Source: Leptospira langatensis
GTDB taxonomy: Bacteria > Spirochaetota > Leptospiria > Leptospirales > Leptospiraceae
Direction of reading: 5' to 3'
NCBI RefSeq assembly: GCF_004770615.1
Contig: NZ_RQER01000001.1
Coordinates: 1-64,000, forward strand
Length of the DNA stretch: 64,000 nucleotides
The notes under the pieces were generated by a model, which did not search any database, had not been told where the DNA came from, and saw nothing but the letters and a program-made list of their open reading frames with translations. Made by a program: the position numbers and the translations under genes. Below are positions 45,145 through 53,373 of the stretch, in pieces; within the stretch, counting starts at the first letter, position 1; each line of letters opens with the position of its first letter.

Positions 45145-46836
45145 TTATTTAGTTACGAATTTTTCCAAGTCCTGCAGGGAAACAGGACGACTATAATAGA
45201 AACCTTGGGCCTCGTCGCAGCCAAGATCCTTGATCTTCCGTAATTGCTCTTCCGTTTCCACGCCTTCTGCAGTGATCCTGAGCCCTAAGCTTTTCCCCAA
45301 GGCAATGATCGTCTTAGAGATTGCGAGAGAGTTCGGATCCGTGAGGATCTTCCTAACAAAGGATTGGTCCACTTTCAGCGTTTTCAAAGGAATTTTACTT
45401 AAATAAGAGAGGCTGGAGTAACCCGTTCCGAAATCGTCCAAAGCGATCGGAATTCCCCAAGAATGCAATTCTCCTAGGATCTCCAATGCAGACTGCATAT
45501 TTGTGATCAGACTGGATTCGGTGATCTCCAGTTCCACGTCCTCCATGTTTAAGTCATTCTTTTCTATGGTTTGCAGGATTTTCTTAGTAATGCTTGGATC
45601 TTCTAGCTGTTTTGCAGAGAGATTCACGGAGATTCGGGTGGGAGGAAGTCCCTTTTTCTTCCAATTTCCCATGTCTTCTAAGGCTTGGTAGATGACCCAT
45701 TCGCCCATTTCACTGATAAAACCGCTTTCTTCTGCGATCGGAATAAAGATACTCGGGGAAATAATCCCTAGATCAGGATGATTCCAGCGTAGAAGTGCCT
45801 CCGCAGAAACAGTAAGACTCGAATGAAGATCCACTCTGGGCTGGTAATGCAGAAAGAGTTGATTTTTGGGGATAGCGAGTCTTAGGTCCTTCTCCAAAAG
45901 ATACTTTTCCTTCATTCTTTCTTTCCATTCGGAAGAATATGTTTGGATCTTGGCGATGGCTCCCATCTTGGCTTGGTTCAATGCAGTTTCCGATTTCCAA
46001 AGAAGCTGATCAGAGGATTTACCATCGAAGGGAAAAACAGAGATCCCTATCTTGATCTCCGAAGAGATTTGATGGTCGGCCACGTTGATTTGAGAAGAAG
46101 CTGCTCCATGGATTTTTTCCGCCCATACTTCCGAATCGGATTCTTGTACTTGAGAGGATGAGGGAGTGGGGAAGAAGGAGAATTCTCCGTCTCCGGTTCT
46201 CGCTATCACCGTTTCCGGGCCTAAAAGAGTTTCCAATTTTTGGGAGAGTGCTCTCAGATATAGATCTCCTAAGTGCAATCCAAAATTAGAGCGGATCTGT
46301 TTCAGATGAGTTACTTCCAAGGAAAGAACAGGAAAACTTAATACATCGTCTTTACTGGAAAGTTCAGAAAGAGAGGTTGTCAGTTTTTCTAAGAATAGAT
46401 CTCGATTCGGTAAGCCGGAGAGGCCATCATAGTTAGCCATATAATGGATAAGCTCATCCAGTTTGCGGACAGTAGTCACTGTATCCGCCATAAGAGAACC
46501 AGCCTCATCTCTAAATCCTACAGGAAGATCCGGAAGTTCTCTTTCCGATAGATAACGATTTAAGGACTTGGAGGTGAGCACTACTGGTGCCAATAATTTA
46601 TGAAGAGCGAGAAGGGTGGCAAAGGTTCCTACTAAGGTTGCGACAAGTGCGATGACTAAGATCTTGATCGCAGTTTCCAAATCTTGTGCCGTGGAGACCA
46701 CAAAGAAAAGGAGAAGTGCGATCAAAGGCACGTGAGTCCCTAAGAATGCAACCAGCATGATCTTGCTAGAATAGGATTTTAAGAGTCGGATTCGACTAAG
46801 GTAAGAATAGAAGTTTAAACCGGAAAGACTCATCAA
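45145..46836 (-). CDS. EAL c-di-GMP phosphodiesterase with degenerate GGDEF domain
   Basis: A 563-residue protein with two membrane helices (about 25-80), a HAMP-like linker, a GGDEF domain (about 135-305) and an EAL domain (about 315-560). The GGDEF signature is GDGEF at 215-219, so cyclase activity is unlikely. The EAL domain looks complete: E346-A-L, ELEITESSL, DDFGTGYSSLSYL, LKVDQSFV and AEGVETEEQ. It should hydrolyse c-di-GMP at the inner membrane. It is transcribed alone. The PilZ-methyltransferase at 171-1688 is a possible downstream effector in the same genome. Confidence 0.85.
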   Translation of the reverse strand: MMSLSGLNFYSYLSRIRLLKSYSSKIMLVAFLGTHVPLIALLLFFVVSTAQDLETAIKILVIALVATLVGTFATLLALHKLLAPVVLTSKSLNRYLSERELPDLPVGFRDEAGSLMADTVTTVRKLDELIHYMANYDGLSGLPNRDLFLEKLTTSLSELSSKDDVLSFPVLSLEVTHLKQIRSNFGLHLGDLYLRALSQKLETLLGPETVIARTGDGEFSFFPTPSSSQVQESDSEVWAEKIHGAASSQINVADHQISSEIKIGISVFPFDGKSSDQLLWKSETALNQAKMGAIAKIQTYSSEWKERMKEKYLLEKDLRLAIPKNQLFLHYQPRVDLHSSLTVSAEALLRWNHPDLGIISPSIFIPIAEESGFISEMGEWVIYQALEDMGNWKKKGLPPTRISVNLSAKQLEDPSITKKILQTIEKNDLNMEDVELEITESSLITNMQSALEILGELHSWGIPIALDDFGTGYSSLSYLSKIPLKTLKVDQSFVRKILTDPNSLAISKTIIALGKSLGLRITAEGVETEEQLRKIKDLGCDEAQGFYYSRPVSLQDLEKFVTK

Positions 46837-47364
46837 GACCTCTGCTCTTCTGTTCGAAAAGCGAAGAACGTTATGTATGTTTGTTGGCTTAGGGTCTTTT
46901 GGCTTTGTTAGGAGATAATTTTCTTCTTATCTGTCATGTTTTTAAACGAGGCTCCTCCAACAAGAAAAAAAGTTTTATACTGTAAACCCAAAGGATTAGG
47001 ATAGAAATAAATTTTTTACAAAATTTCATAAACGATACATGCATGAGAGTCGAAGTTCCCTCATGAAAGGCTGGAGTGTTTCTGTTGGATCGGTTGGAAT
47101 CGAGCTTTTAGCGTTACGAAGCGTAAGTTCGTTTCCTTTTGCAAATCCTCCTCTTGAAAGACGTTATGCCCGGTCCTTTTCAAATAGATCCGGAAGACAT
47201 GGCAAATTGACAAGTCATTGAAGAAGGAACTCCTGCTCTTCCGGAGTGGAAAGCCCTTGGATTAGTTATTCTTCTTCCTAAAATTTATCAGAAACGAGTT
47301 ATAAGCAGATTCTCCTAATTTTAGAACAAATGTTATAAAAAATGCCCTATTGCAGATTTTTTTC
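46837..47364. other. Intergenic region, no supported gene
   Basis: Between the divergent EAL gene and alkB-type gene. A 60-codon frame at 47039-47221 has no ribosome binding site or recognisable protein and is not called. A small inverted repeat TTACG-AAG-CGTAA lies at 47114-47126. I see nothing else. Confidence 0.4.
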
Positions 47365-47392
47365 TTGCCTCAATTTAAAACTAGATTATAAT
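47365..47392 (+). promoter_or_regulatory. Sigma70-type promoter of the alkB-type gene
   Basis: TTGCCT (47365-47370) and a perfect TATAAT (47387-47392) are 16 bases apart. The predicted start of transcription is near 47400, about 60 bases before the ATG. AACGTTCGAA lies over the predicted start and might be an operator. Confidence 0.65.
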
Positions 47393-47458
47393 ACCAAACG
47401 TTCGAAATAAATTAAAAAGAATTCTTCCTGTATGGGCTTGGGAAGAAGGAGAGAGCAG

Positions 47459-48580
47459 ATGAGTGTTTGGAAGAGAGTTTCGTTCCTGGTTGCCTTTTTG
47501 ATCCCGATCTTGGCCGTTGTGGGCTATTACTTAGGGGGTGGGTATAATTTCTTAACACTGGCGGTTGTTTTTGGAATATTGCCAGTCTTGGACCTAGTGC
47601 TTGGACCGGATGCGAGTAATCCGGATGAGTCGGAAGTTCCTACGCTTCAAAAGGAATTCTATTTTAGATTTCTCACGTATGCATGGGCCTGGGTCCAATT
47701 TTCCCTCGTTCTTTGGGCACTTTGGGAAGTGCAGACCCATTCCTTATCCGGACTGGAGTGGTTTGGGTTCGTGCTTGCGATCGGAGTGAATACTGGAGGC
47801 ATCGGCATCACGGTCGCTCACGAATTGGGCCATAAGAATACTAAGATAGAGCAATGGTATTCAAAGTTCATTCTCATGACCGTTTGCTATATGCATTTCT
47901 TTATCGAGCACAATCGCGGACACCATGTAAACGTTTCTACTCATGAGGATCCGGCGACTAGTCGCAAGGGTGAATCCTTCTTTGCATTTTATCCTCGTAC
48001 GGTTTTTGGAAGTTTGACTAGCGCATGGGATCTAGAGAAGAAAAGGCTTTCTAAAATCGGAAAGTCAGCTTGGACTTTGGAGAATGAGATGATCACTTCT
48101 GCGATCATTCCTCTTCTTTTTATATCATCAGTTACCGGTATTTTTTACGCTTTAACCGGAAGGTTTACCTGGGAAGTGCCGGCCTTCTTCTTTATCCAAA
48201 GTTGGATCGCATTTTCCTTATTAGAATTAGTGAATTATATTGAGCATTATGGTCTCGCTCGTAAAGAGATCGCTCCAGGAAAATTCGAGAAGGTTTTGCC
48301 GATCCATTCTTGGAACCAGAACTTTACTCTCTCGAATGCGTTCTTGTTCCAACTGCAGAGACATTCCGATCATCATGCGAATGCAGGAAGAAGATACCAG
48401 TCGCTTCGACATTTCGAAGAGAGTCCACAATTGCCGTATGGATACGAAGTAATGATCCTATTGGCGCTAGTTCCACCACTTTGGTTTAAAGTGATGGATA
48501 AGAAATTGGAAACTTGGAAGTCGGAGAACTCGGGCCAAATCCTCGGAAAAAACGCTGTGAAGAAAAGAGTAATGGCTTAA
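47459..48580 (+). CDS. alkB: AlkB-type integral membrane non-heme di-iron monooxygenase
   Basis: I start at the ATG at 47459 (373 residues), which follows AAGGAG with seven-base spacing; the frame is open to 47432. About six membrane helices and the full histidine set of alkane 1-monooxygenases are present: HELGHK, EHNRGHH, NYIEHYG and QRHSDHH. Family members hydroxylate terminal methyl groups of alkanes or fatty acyl chains using rubredoxin and oxygen. No rubredoxin gene is adjacent. It is a single-gene unit with its own promoter and terminator. Confidence 0.85.
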   Translation: MSVWKRVSFLVAFLIPILAVVGYYLGGGYNFLTLAVVFGILPVLDLVLGPDASNPDESEVPTLQKEFYFRFLTYAWAWVQFSLVLWALWEVQTHSLSGLEWFGFVLAIGVNTGGIGITVAHELGHKNTKIEQWYSKFILMTVCYMHFFIEHNRGHHVNVSTHEDPATSRKGESFFAFYPRTVFGSLTSAWDLEKKRLSKIGKSAWTLENEMITSAIIPLLFISSVTGIFYALTGRFTWEVPAFFFIQSWIAFSLLELVNYIEHYGLARKEIAPGKFEKVLPIHSWNQNFTLSNAFLFQLQRHSDHHANAGRRYQSLRHFEESPQLPYGYEVMILLALVPPLWFKVMDKKLETWKSENSGQILGKNAVKKRVMA

Positions 48581-48653
48581 GAGAAAACCACCAAGAAAAG
48601 AATACGAAAAGAAATCATGCAATCGTTTCATTCAAAGAACGATTCGCGAAAAG

Positions 48654-48689
48654 AAGGGCTCGAATTCGGGCCCTTTTTATTTATTTTGA
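48654..48689. terminator. Rho-independent terminator of the alkB-type gene
   Basis: AAGGGCTCG (48654-48662) pairs with CGGGCCCTT (48667-48675), including one G-T pair, around AATT. TTTATTTATTTT follows on plus; CTTTTCG follows on minus. It probably serves both directions. Confidence 0.8.
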
Positions 48690-48863
48690 AAATACCATTT
48701 CATCTGAATTCAATCCTAAAGGTTTTCCAAGCAGATTAAAATAGTTTTCCGTGGCGCAAATCCATTTGATCTCCACGATTTCCTTACTTTCCTTTTTCAG
48801 GGCGTTTTCGCTTTCGGAACTTAAGGGTGTGATATTCCGGAGGTAGTTCAGAAAATTTTCCAT
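48681..48863 (-). pseudogene. Possible remnant of a Crp/Fnr-type regulator
   Basis: A 60-residue frame whose first 25 residues (MENFLNYLRNITPLSSESENAL) look like the N-terminus of a Crp/Fnr-family protein. The rest (IKWICATENYFNLLGKPLGL) resembles a later segment of such proteins. The cyclic-nucleotide-binding core and helix-turn-helix are missing, as if an internal deletion had removed them. The stop codon lies in the alkB terminator. It could also be an unrelated small protein. Confidence 0.3.
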
Positions 48864-48888
48864 ATAAGTTCCCGAAAACGAAGATTGT

Positions 48889-51411
48889 CTATTTATTGTA
48901 TTTTTCTAATACTCTCAAGGTTCTTGCGATATCGTCTCTTTGTTGTTGCAGGTCCTTGCGCAATAACTCCGGAAGCGTCTTCTTTTGGTCTAAGAATTCC
49001 CGAGTTCGATTATAGAGTTTGGTATCCGGTTCGTAAGAGGGAAACATCATGTGCCCGAATGCGGAAGAAAAGTGTGGATCCCTGGATTCATAAACAGAGA
49101 TCACTGAATCAAAGAAAAGATCCACATAAGGCAATAGCAATTGCTTTTGGTGTCCCCATTGGAATCCCCGCATTCCGTAGCGAAGAAAATCGGTGGAGTC
49201 TTCTTTTTGAGGGTGCAGAAATCTGTCCCAAACATCCTTTTTGCGCTTTGCATCTGGGAAGGAGACCCTGGCTAAGAAAGCTTTCTTCGCTCCCAGGTCC
49301 GTATTGTCTTTTGCGATTTCCTTTTCGATCCGTGCGTCGGATTCAGTATCCCCATACGCACTCAATCTGGCGAGAATAGTCCATCTTCTTTCTTGATCGA
49401 TCGGTATGCCTGGGATCGCTTTCTTCTCGTCCAAGAGCTCTTTTAGATAGGTAAGTTGAGCCTCCGACTTAGAAGTATTTTCTAATATTCTAAACCAAAG
49501 GATCTGTTCTTGTTCTGGATTGTTGGCGAGAAGGGACTTCTCCTTAGCGATCGCGTTCATTCTATCCGACCAATTTCTTTTTTCGGATTCAGGGATATAG
49601 TTGTCGATCACGGTCAATGCTTTGGTGAGGATATGGCTGTTTCGAACCGAAAGGTCCGGTTCCTTTAATCCTTGGTCCAAGGCTAATTCTAAGAATTCTC
49701 TAGGAGAAAGTTCTGCGTCTCGGACCATTTGCCATAAGCTTCCCCAGACAACTCTTCTTGCAAATCGATCCTGGAGGGTGTGCAAACTTCTCTTTAAGAT
49801 AGGAAGCGCTTCCTTGCCTAAGTAGGTTTTTGCGTAAGCATAGTCCTCGGTATTCAAGAGAAGAAGATCCGCCTGTCCTTTGTCCGATTCCTCAAGAAGC
49901 GTTTCTTTTCCTTTGACTAGGACCCGCTTGCGCCAGACCTCTTTTAGTTTTCCGCCTTCTTCTTGGAAGAGTGTGGCTTGCAATGCATGTGTTCGGAGTA
50001 GTCCGTTATTTTCGGAAGGGGATTGGGATAAGAATAGCCTTCCGTTCTGTCGGACAGGGCTAAGGGTGTTCACGCCTGTAGTTTCTAACCATTCCTTGCT
50101 CCAGCCTCGGATATCGACACCGCTTGTTTCCGACATGCAGGAGAGAAAATCGTTGAGCACTGTATTCTTCTCCGCGTGCCGCTTGAAGTAGAGACGCATC
50201 GCATCCCGAAACTTCTCCTCTCCTACATAGTACATCAACTGTCTGAGGACGGAGGCTCCCTTGGAATAGGAGATCCCGTCGAAATTGCTGATCGCCTCTA
50301 ATGTGTTCTCCGCTTTTCCTGCGATCGGGTGAGTGGTGGAGAGCTGGTCTTCTCTATAGGCCCATTCTTCCCGTACATAAAAATGTTCTAATGCATCCGG
50401 GAATAATTTCCCGTTGGACATGGAGTAGTAAGAAAGATAATCCGCGAAGCTTTCGTTCAGCCAGAGATCGTTCCACCATTTCATTGTGACTAAATTCCCA
50501 AACCACATATGGACCATTTCATGATACACGGTATTGGCTCGGTTCAAATATTCGGAATAGATGCGAGGTCCTCTGAAGATATAGCTTTCGGAGAAGGTGA
50601 CTGCTCCCACATTCTCCATGGCTCCCATATTGAATTCAGGTACGAAGATCTGATCATATTTGCCGTATGGATAGGGAACCCCGAAATAATTTTGTAGAAA
50701 TCCGAAGGCTTCCTTTGTGATCGCAAATAAGTTTTCCGCATCCATATACTTGGAAAGGGACTTGCGGCATAGAATGCGAAGAGGTATGTCTCCCGCCTTA
50801 TCTTCCCAAACCGCATATGGGCCTACGATCAGAGAGAAAAGGTAGGTGGAGAATTTCTTGGTCCGATGGAATTTTATATTTTTATAATTTCCTTGGACTT
50901 CTTCCGTTTGTGGAACTGTGTTATGGATAAAGGTCCATTCGGAAGGTCCGGTAACTTGCAAGTCGTAAGTAGCTTTCAGATCCGGTTGGTCAAAGGAAGG
51001 AAATAGCCTATGAGCTTCGAAGGGTTCGAAGTCGGTATGCATGTATTCGGCCTTGTCCGCTGGGTCCGTGAATTTATGGAAACCGGAACCGCTATGATCG
51101 AATAGATTCTTATACTTGATACGAAGTTCGTTCTTTCCTTCTTCTAAGATCTCTCCTGGGATGAGAAGGAAGGAGTCCTTCTTCTCATATTTGGTTTCTT
51201 CTTTTCCATTTAGCCAGAGGATCTCGATCTTATGAGATACGAAATCCACTTTGAGTTTTCCTTTCTTGCCACCCGTATAAAGGAATCGGACAGTGCTGTC
51301 CCCTTCGTATTCCTGGGATCCTTTCTCTAATTTGAGCTGAAGAGAATAATGTACATCCGAGATCTGTCCGGAGCGAAGAGCTGCTTCTTGTTGGGTGAGA
51401 ATATTGTCCAT
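48889..51411 (-). CDS. pepN: M1 family aminopeptidase N
   Basis: An 840-residue zinc metallopeptidase. The exopeptidase motif GAMEN is at 263-267. The zinc site HExxH is at 297-301 with the third ligand Glu320 (WLNESFADY). No signal peptide is seen, so it is cytoplasmic. It trims N-terminal residues from peptides. It is the last gene of NUDIX-MFS-pepN, with six bases to the MFS gene. Confidence 0.92.
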   Translation of the reverse strand: MDNILTQQEAALRSGQISDVHYSLQLKLEKGSQEYEGDSTVRFLYTGGKKGKLKVDFVSHKIEILWLNGKEETKYEKKDSFLLIPGEILEEGKNELRIKYKNLFDHSGSGFHKFTDPADKAEYMHTDFEPFEAHRLFPSFDQPDLKATYDLQVTGPSEWTFIHNTVPQTEEVQGNYKNIKFHRTKKFSTYLFSLIVGPYAVWEDKAGDIPLRILCRKSLSKYMDAENLFAITKEAFGFLQNYFGVPYPYGKYDQIFVPEFNMGAMENVGAVTFSESYIFRGPRIYSEYLNRANTVYHEMVHMWFGNLVTMKWWNDLWLNESFADYLSYYSMSNGKLFPDALEHFYVREEWAYREDQLSTTHPIAGKAENTLEAISNFDGISYSKGASVLRQLMYYVGEEKFRDAMRLYFKRHAEKNTVLNDFLSCMSETSGVDIRGWSKEWLETTGVNTLSPVRQNGRLFLSQSPSENNGLLRTHALQATLFQEEGGKLKEVWRKRVLVKGKETLLEESDKGQADLLLLNTEDYAYAKTYLGKEALPILKRSLHTLQDRFARRVVWGSLWQMVRDAELSPREFLELALDQGLKEPDLSVRNSHILTKALTVIDNYIPESEKRNWSDRMNAIAKEKSLLANNPEQEQILWFRILENTSKSEAQLTYLKELLDEKKAIPGIPIDQERRWTILARLSAYGDTESDARIEKEIAKDNTDLGAKKAFLARVSFPDAKRKKDVWDRFLHPQKEDSTDFLRYGMRGFQWGHQKQLLLPYVDLFFDSVISVYESRDPHFSSAFGHMMFPSYEPDTKLYNRTREFLDQKKTLPELLRKDLQQQRDDIARTLRVLEKYNK

Positions 51412-51417
51412 GGAGTA

Positions 51418-52683
51418 TTAAACCGTTATATCCTTTAGATCCATTTTACGAAGACGAGGTGCGATCGCAGTCACGATCCCTACGGTAAGTAGAGTGAGAG
51501 TCCCCCCGATCACAACGGAAGGCACGAGTCCAAATGCTTTGGCCGCGGCACCCGACTCGAAGGCTCCTAACTCATTGGAGGAACCGATAAAGATATTATT
51601 CACCGCAGAAACCCTTCCCCGCATATGTTCCGGAGTATACATCTGAACGATCGTATGACGTATCACGACGCTTACCATATCGAAGGAACCGCTCACGACG
51701 AGGGCAGCAAAAGAAAGATAGAAATCCCTGGAAAGCGCGAATACGATCATACAGATCCCGAAACCGAATACGCTGGAAAGAAGAATGATCCCCGAATTTG
51801 TTTTGGGAGGTTTTACTGCTATGAAGAGTGCGCAAAGGACCGCGCCGATCGCTGGGGCCGATCTTAAGATGCCATACCATTCGGGACCCATCCCCAATAC
51901 TTCGCGCGAGAAGGTAGGAATTAGCGCTACTGCTCCACCGAAAAGAACGGCGAATAGATCTAAGCTGATCGCTCCGAGGATCAACTGATGACTAAATACG
52001 AATTTCCATCCTGTGCCCAAGCTCTTCCAGATGGATTCCTTCTCTCCTTGTTTTTCGGGTACCGGTTTGGAAGGCACGACGAATAAAAGAAAAATAGAAA
52101 ATAGCATGATGCAGAAATCCGCAAAGTACGCAGTTTGCACACCGTTGAATCCAGTGAGGAGGCCGCCGAGCATAGGACCTAATACGGCGGAACCTTGCCA
52201 GGCCACACCGCTCCAGGTAGCTGCATTCGGAAAAATTTCCTTAGAAACTAACTGAGTTTGATACGCTGCGATACTAGGAGAAAGGAAGCCTCTACAAATT
52301 CCAGAGAAGAAGATCACAGAATAGATGGGCCAAACGGAGAAATCACGAAGGACCCAGGCAAATTCCGGCAGCGTAAAGGAGAAGAGTAAGAAAGAACTGA
52401 GAGTTAATCCGCTTAGAGAGATGACGATGATCTTCTTACGAGGAAAACTATCCACGACCAGTCCGGAAAATAGAGAAACAGTCACGTTAGGCACAAGTTC
52501 CGCGAAGCCGATCAAACCTACGAAGAATGCGTCATGAGTGATATTGTCTATCTGCCAGAATACCACTGTGGATTGCATGACAAAGGAAAGAGTAACCAGG
52601 AATTTGCCGGCTAAAAAATTTCGGAACTCCGGTACTTGGAGAGAGATAAACGGGTTGGTTTTCGTTGTAGATTTGTCTGTCAT
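51418..52683 (-). CDS. MFS transporter, MFS_3 (enterobactin exporter-like) type
   Basis: A 421-residue transporter with twelve predicted helices. Features include [17 protein letters not shown] in helix 1, [13 protein letters not shown] (motif A region) and [13 protein letters not shown]. The family contains exporters of siderophores and drugs; the substrate here is unknown. It sits four bases after the NUDIX gene and six before pepN, in one operon. Confidence 0.82.
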   Translation of the reverse strand: MTDKSTTKTNPFISLQVPEFRNFLAGKFLVTLSFVMQSTVVFWQIDNITHDAFFVGLIGFAELVPNVTVSLFSGLVVDSFPRKKIIVISLSGLTLSSFLLFSFTLPEFAWVLRDFSVWPIYSVIFFSGICRGFLSPSIAAYQTQLVSKEIFPNAATWSGVAWQGSAVLGPMLGGLLTGFNGVQTAYFADFCIMLFSIFLLFVVPSKPVPEKQGEKESIWKSLGTGWKFVFSHQLILGAISLDLFAVLFGGAVALIPTFSREVLGMGPEWYGILRSAPAIGAVLCALFIAVKPPKTNSGIILLSSVFGFGICMIVFALSRDFYLSFAALVVSGSFDMVSVVIRHTIVQMYTPEHMRGRVSAVNNIFIGSSNELGAFESGAAAKAFGLVPSVVIGGTLTLLTVGIVTAIAPRLRKMDLKDITV

Positions 52684-52687
52684 TGAA

Positions 52688-53281
52688 CTAGTTCTGTTTC
52701 TCGTAATTTAATCCGTACTTCATAAAGAACAATCCGAAAGCGGCGACCATCATCCCATGATGAAGAATATTCCGATCCAGGATGTCCCGAATATTTTGAA
52801 GAGGGTATTGATACACTTCTATCTGTTCGCTTTCGTCTAGGTCCTGTCCCTTCTCATGAAGAAAGACATTCCTGGCCACGAATGTATGGCACCAATTGTC
52901 CAAGATCGCAGGATTCGCGGAAACCTTTCCGAGATATTCCCAGTCGTCGGACAGAAGGCCGGTCTCTTCTCTCAATTCTGCCTGAGCCGATTCTAGAAGA
53001 GTCGCCTTCTCTGCGATCCCTCCGGGAATTTCGAGAGAATAACGATGCATTCCGTGTCTATATTGATCGATTAAGATCACATTCCCTTCGGAAGTCAGTG
53101 CGATTACGTTCACCCAATCCTTGGATTCTAAATGGAAGAAGTTCCCGGAAATTTTTCTATCAGGAGAAGTCTTGGGAACGGAAACCAATTCGAAGATGGG
53201 AGACTTGTAAATGGATTGTTTCTCGCCCAGATCCCAAAGATTGGAATCCGGAGAATACTGATCGGGATGGAAATCTTGCAT
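52688..53281 (-). CDS. NUDIX hydrolase, ADP-ribose pyrophosphatase type
   Basis: A 197-residue protein with a NUDIX box near residues 87-109 ([22 protein letters not shown]). The first Arg of the consensus is Ala (AELREETGL), while the metal-binding Glu residues are kept. The upstream [18 protein letters not shown] segment is typical of ADP-ribose pyrophosphatases. It is the first gene of an operon with MFS and pepN. It faces the helicase gene head to head, with about 90 bases between starts. Confidence 0.82.
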   Translation of the reverse strand: MQDFHPDQYSPDSNLWDLGEKQSIYKSPIFELVSVPKTSPDRKISGNFFHLESKDWVNVIALTSEGNVILIDQYRHGMHRYSLEIPGGIAEKATLLESAQAELREETGLLSDDWEYLGKVSANPAILDNWCHTFVARNVFLHEKGQDLDESEQIEVYQYPLQNIRDILDRNILHHGMMVAAFGLFFMKYGLNYEKQN

Positions 53282-53345
53282 AATCCGCAGTTTCTTCCTA
53301 TTTTTCTAAAACCTTTCAGATTCGCAAACCTTTGCCTGTACACGG

Positions 53346-53373
53346 TTGACAAGAACTGGAAATGCAGGATTAT
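53346..53373 (+). promoter_or_regulatory. Candidate promoter of the helicase gene
   Basis: TTGACA (53346-53351) and GATTAT (53368-53373) are 16 bases apart. Transcription would begin near 53380, downstream of the ATG at 53372 and upstream of the ATG at 53456. If active, it favours the later start. Confidence 0.4.

Noticed and set aside
47039..47221. 60-codon plus-strand frame upstream of the alkB-type gene
   Set aside because: No ribosome binding site and no recognisable protein.
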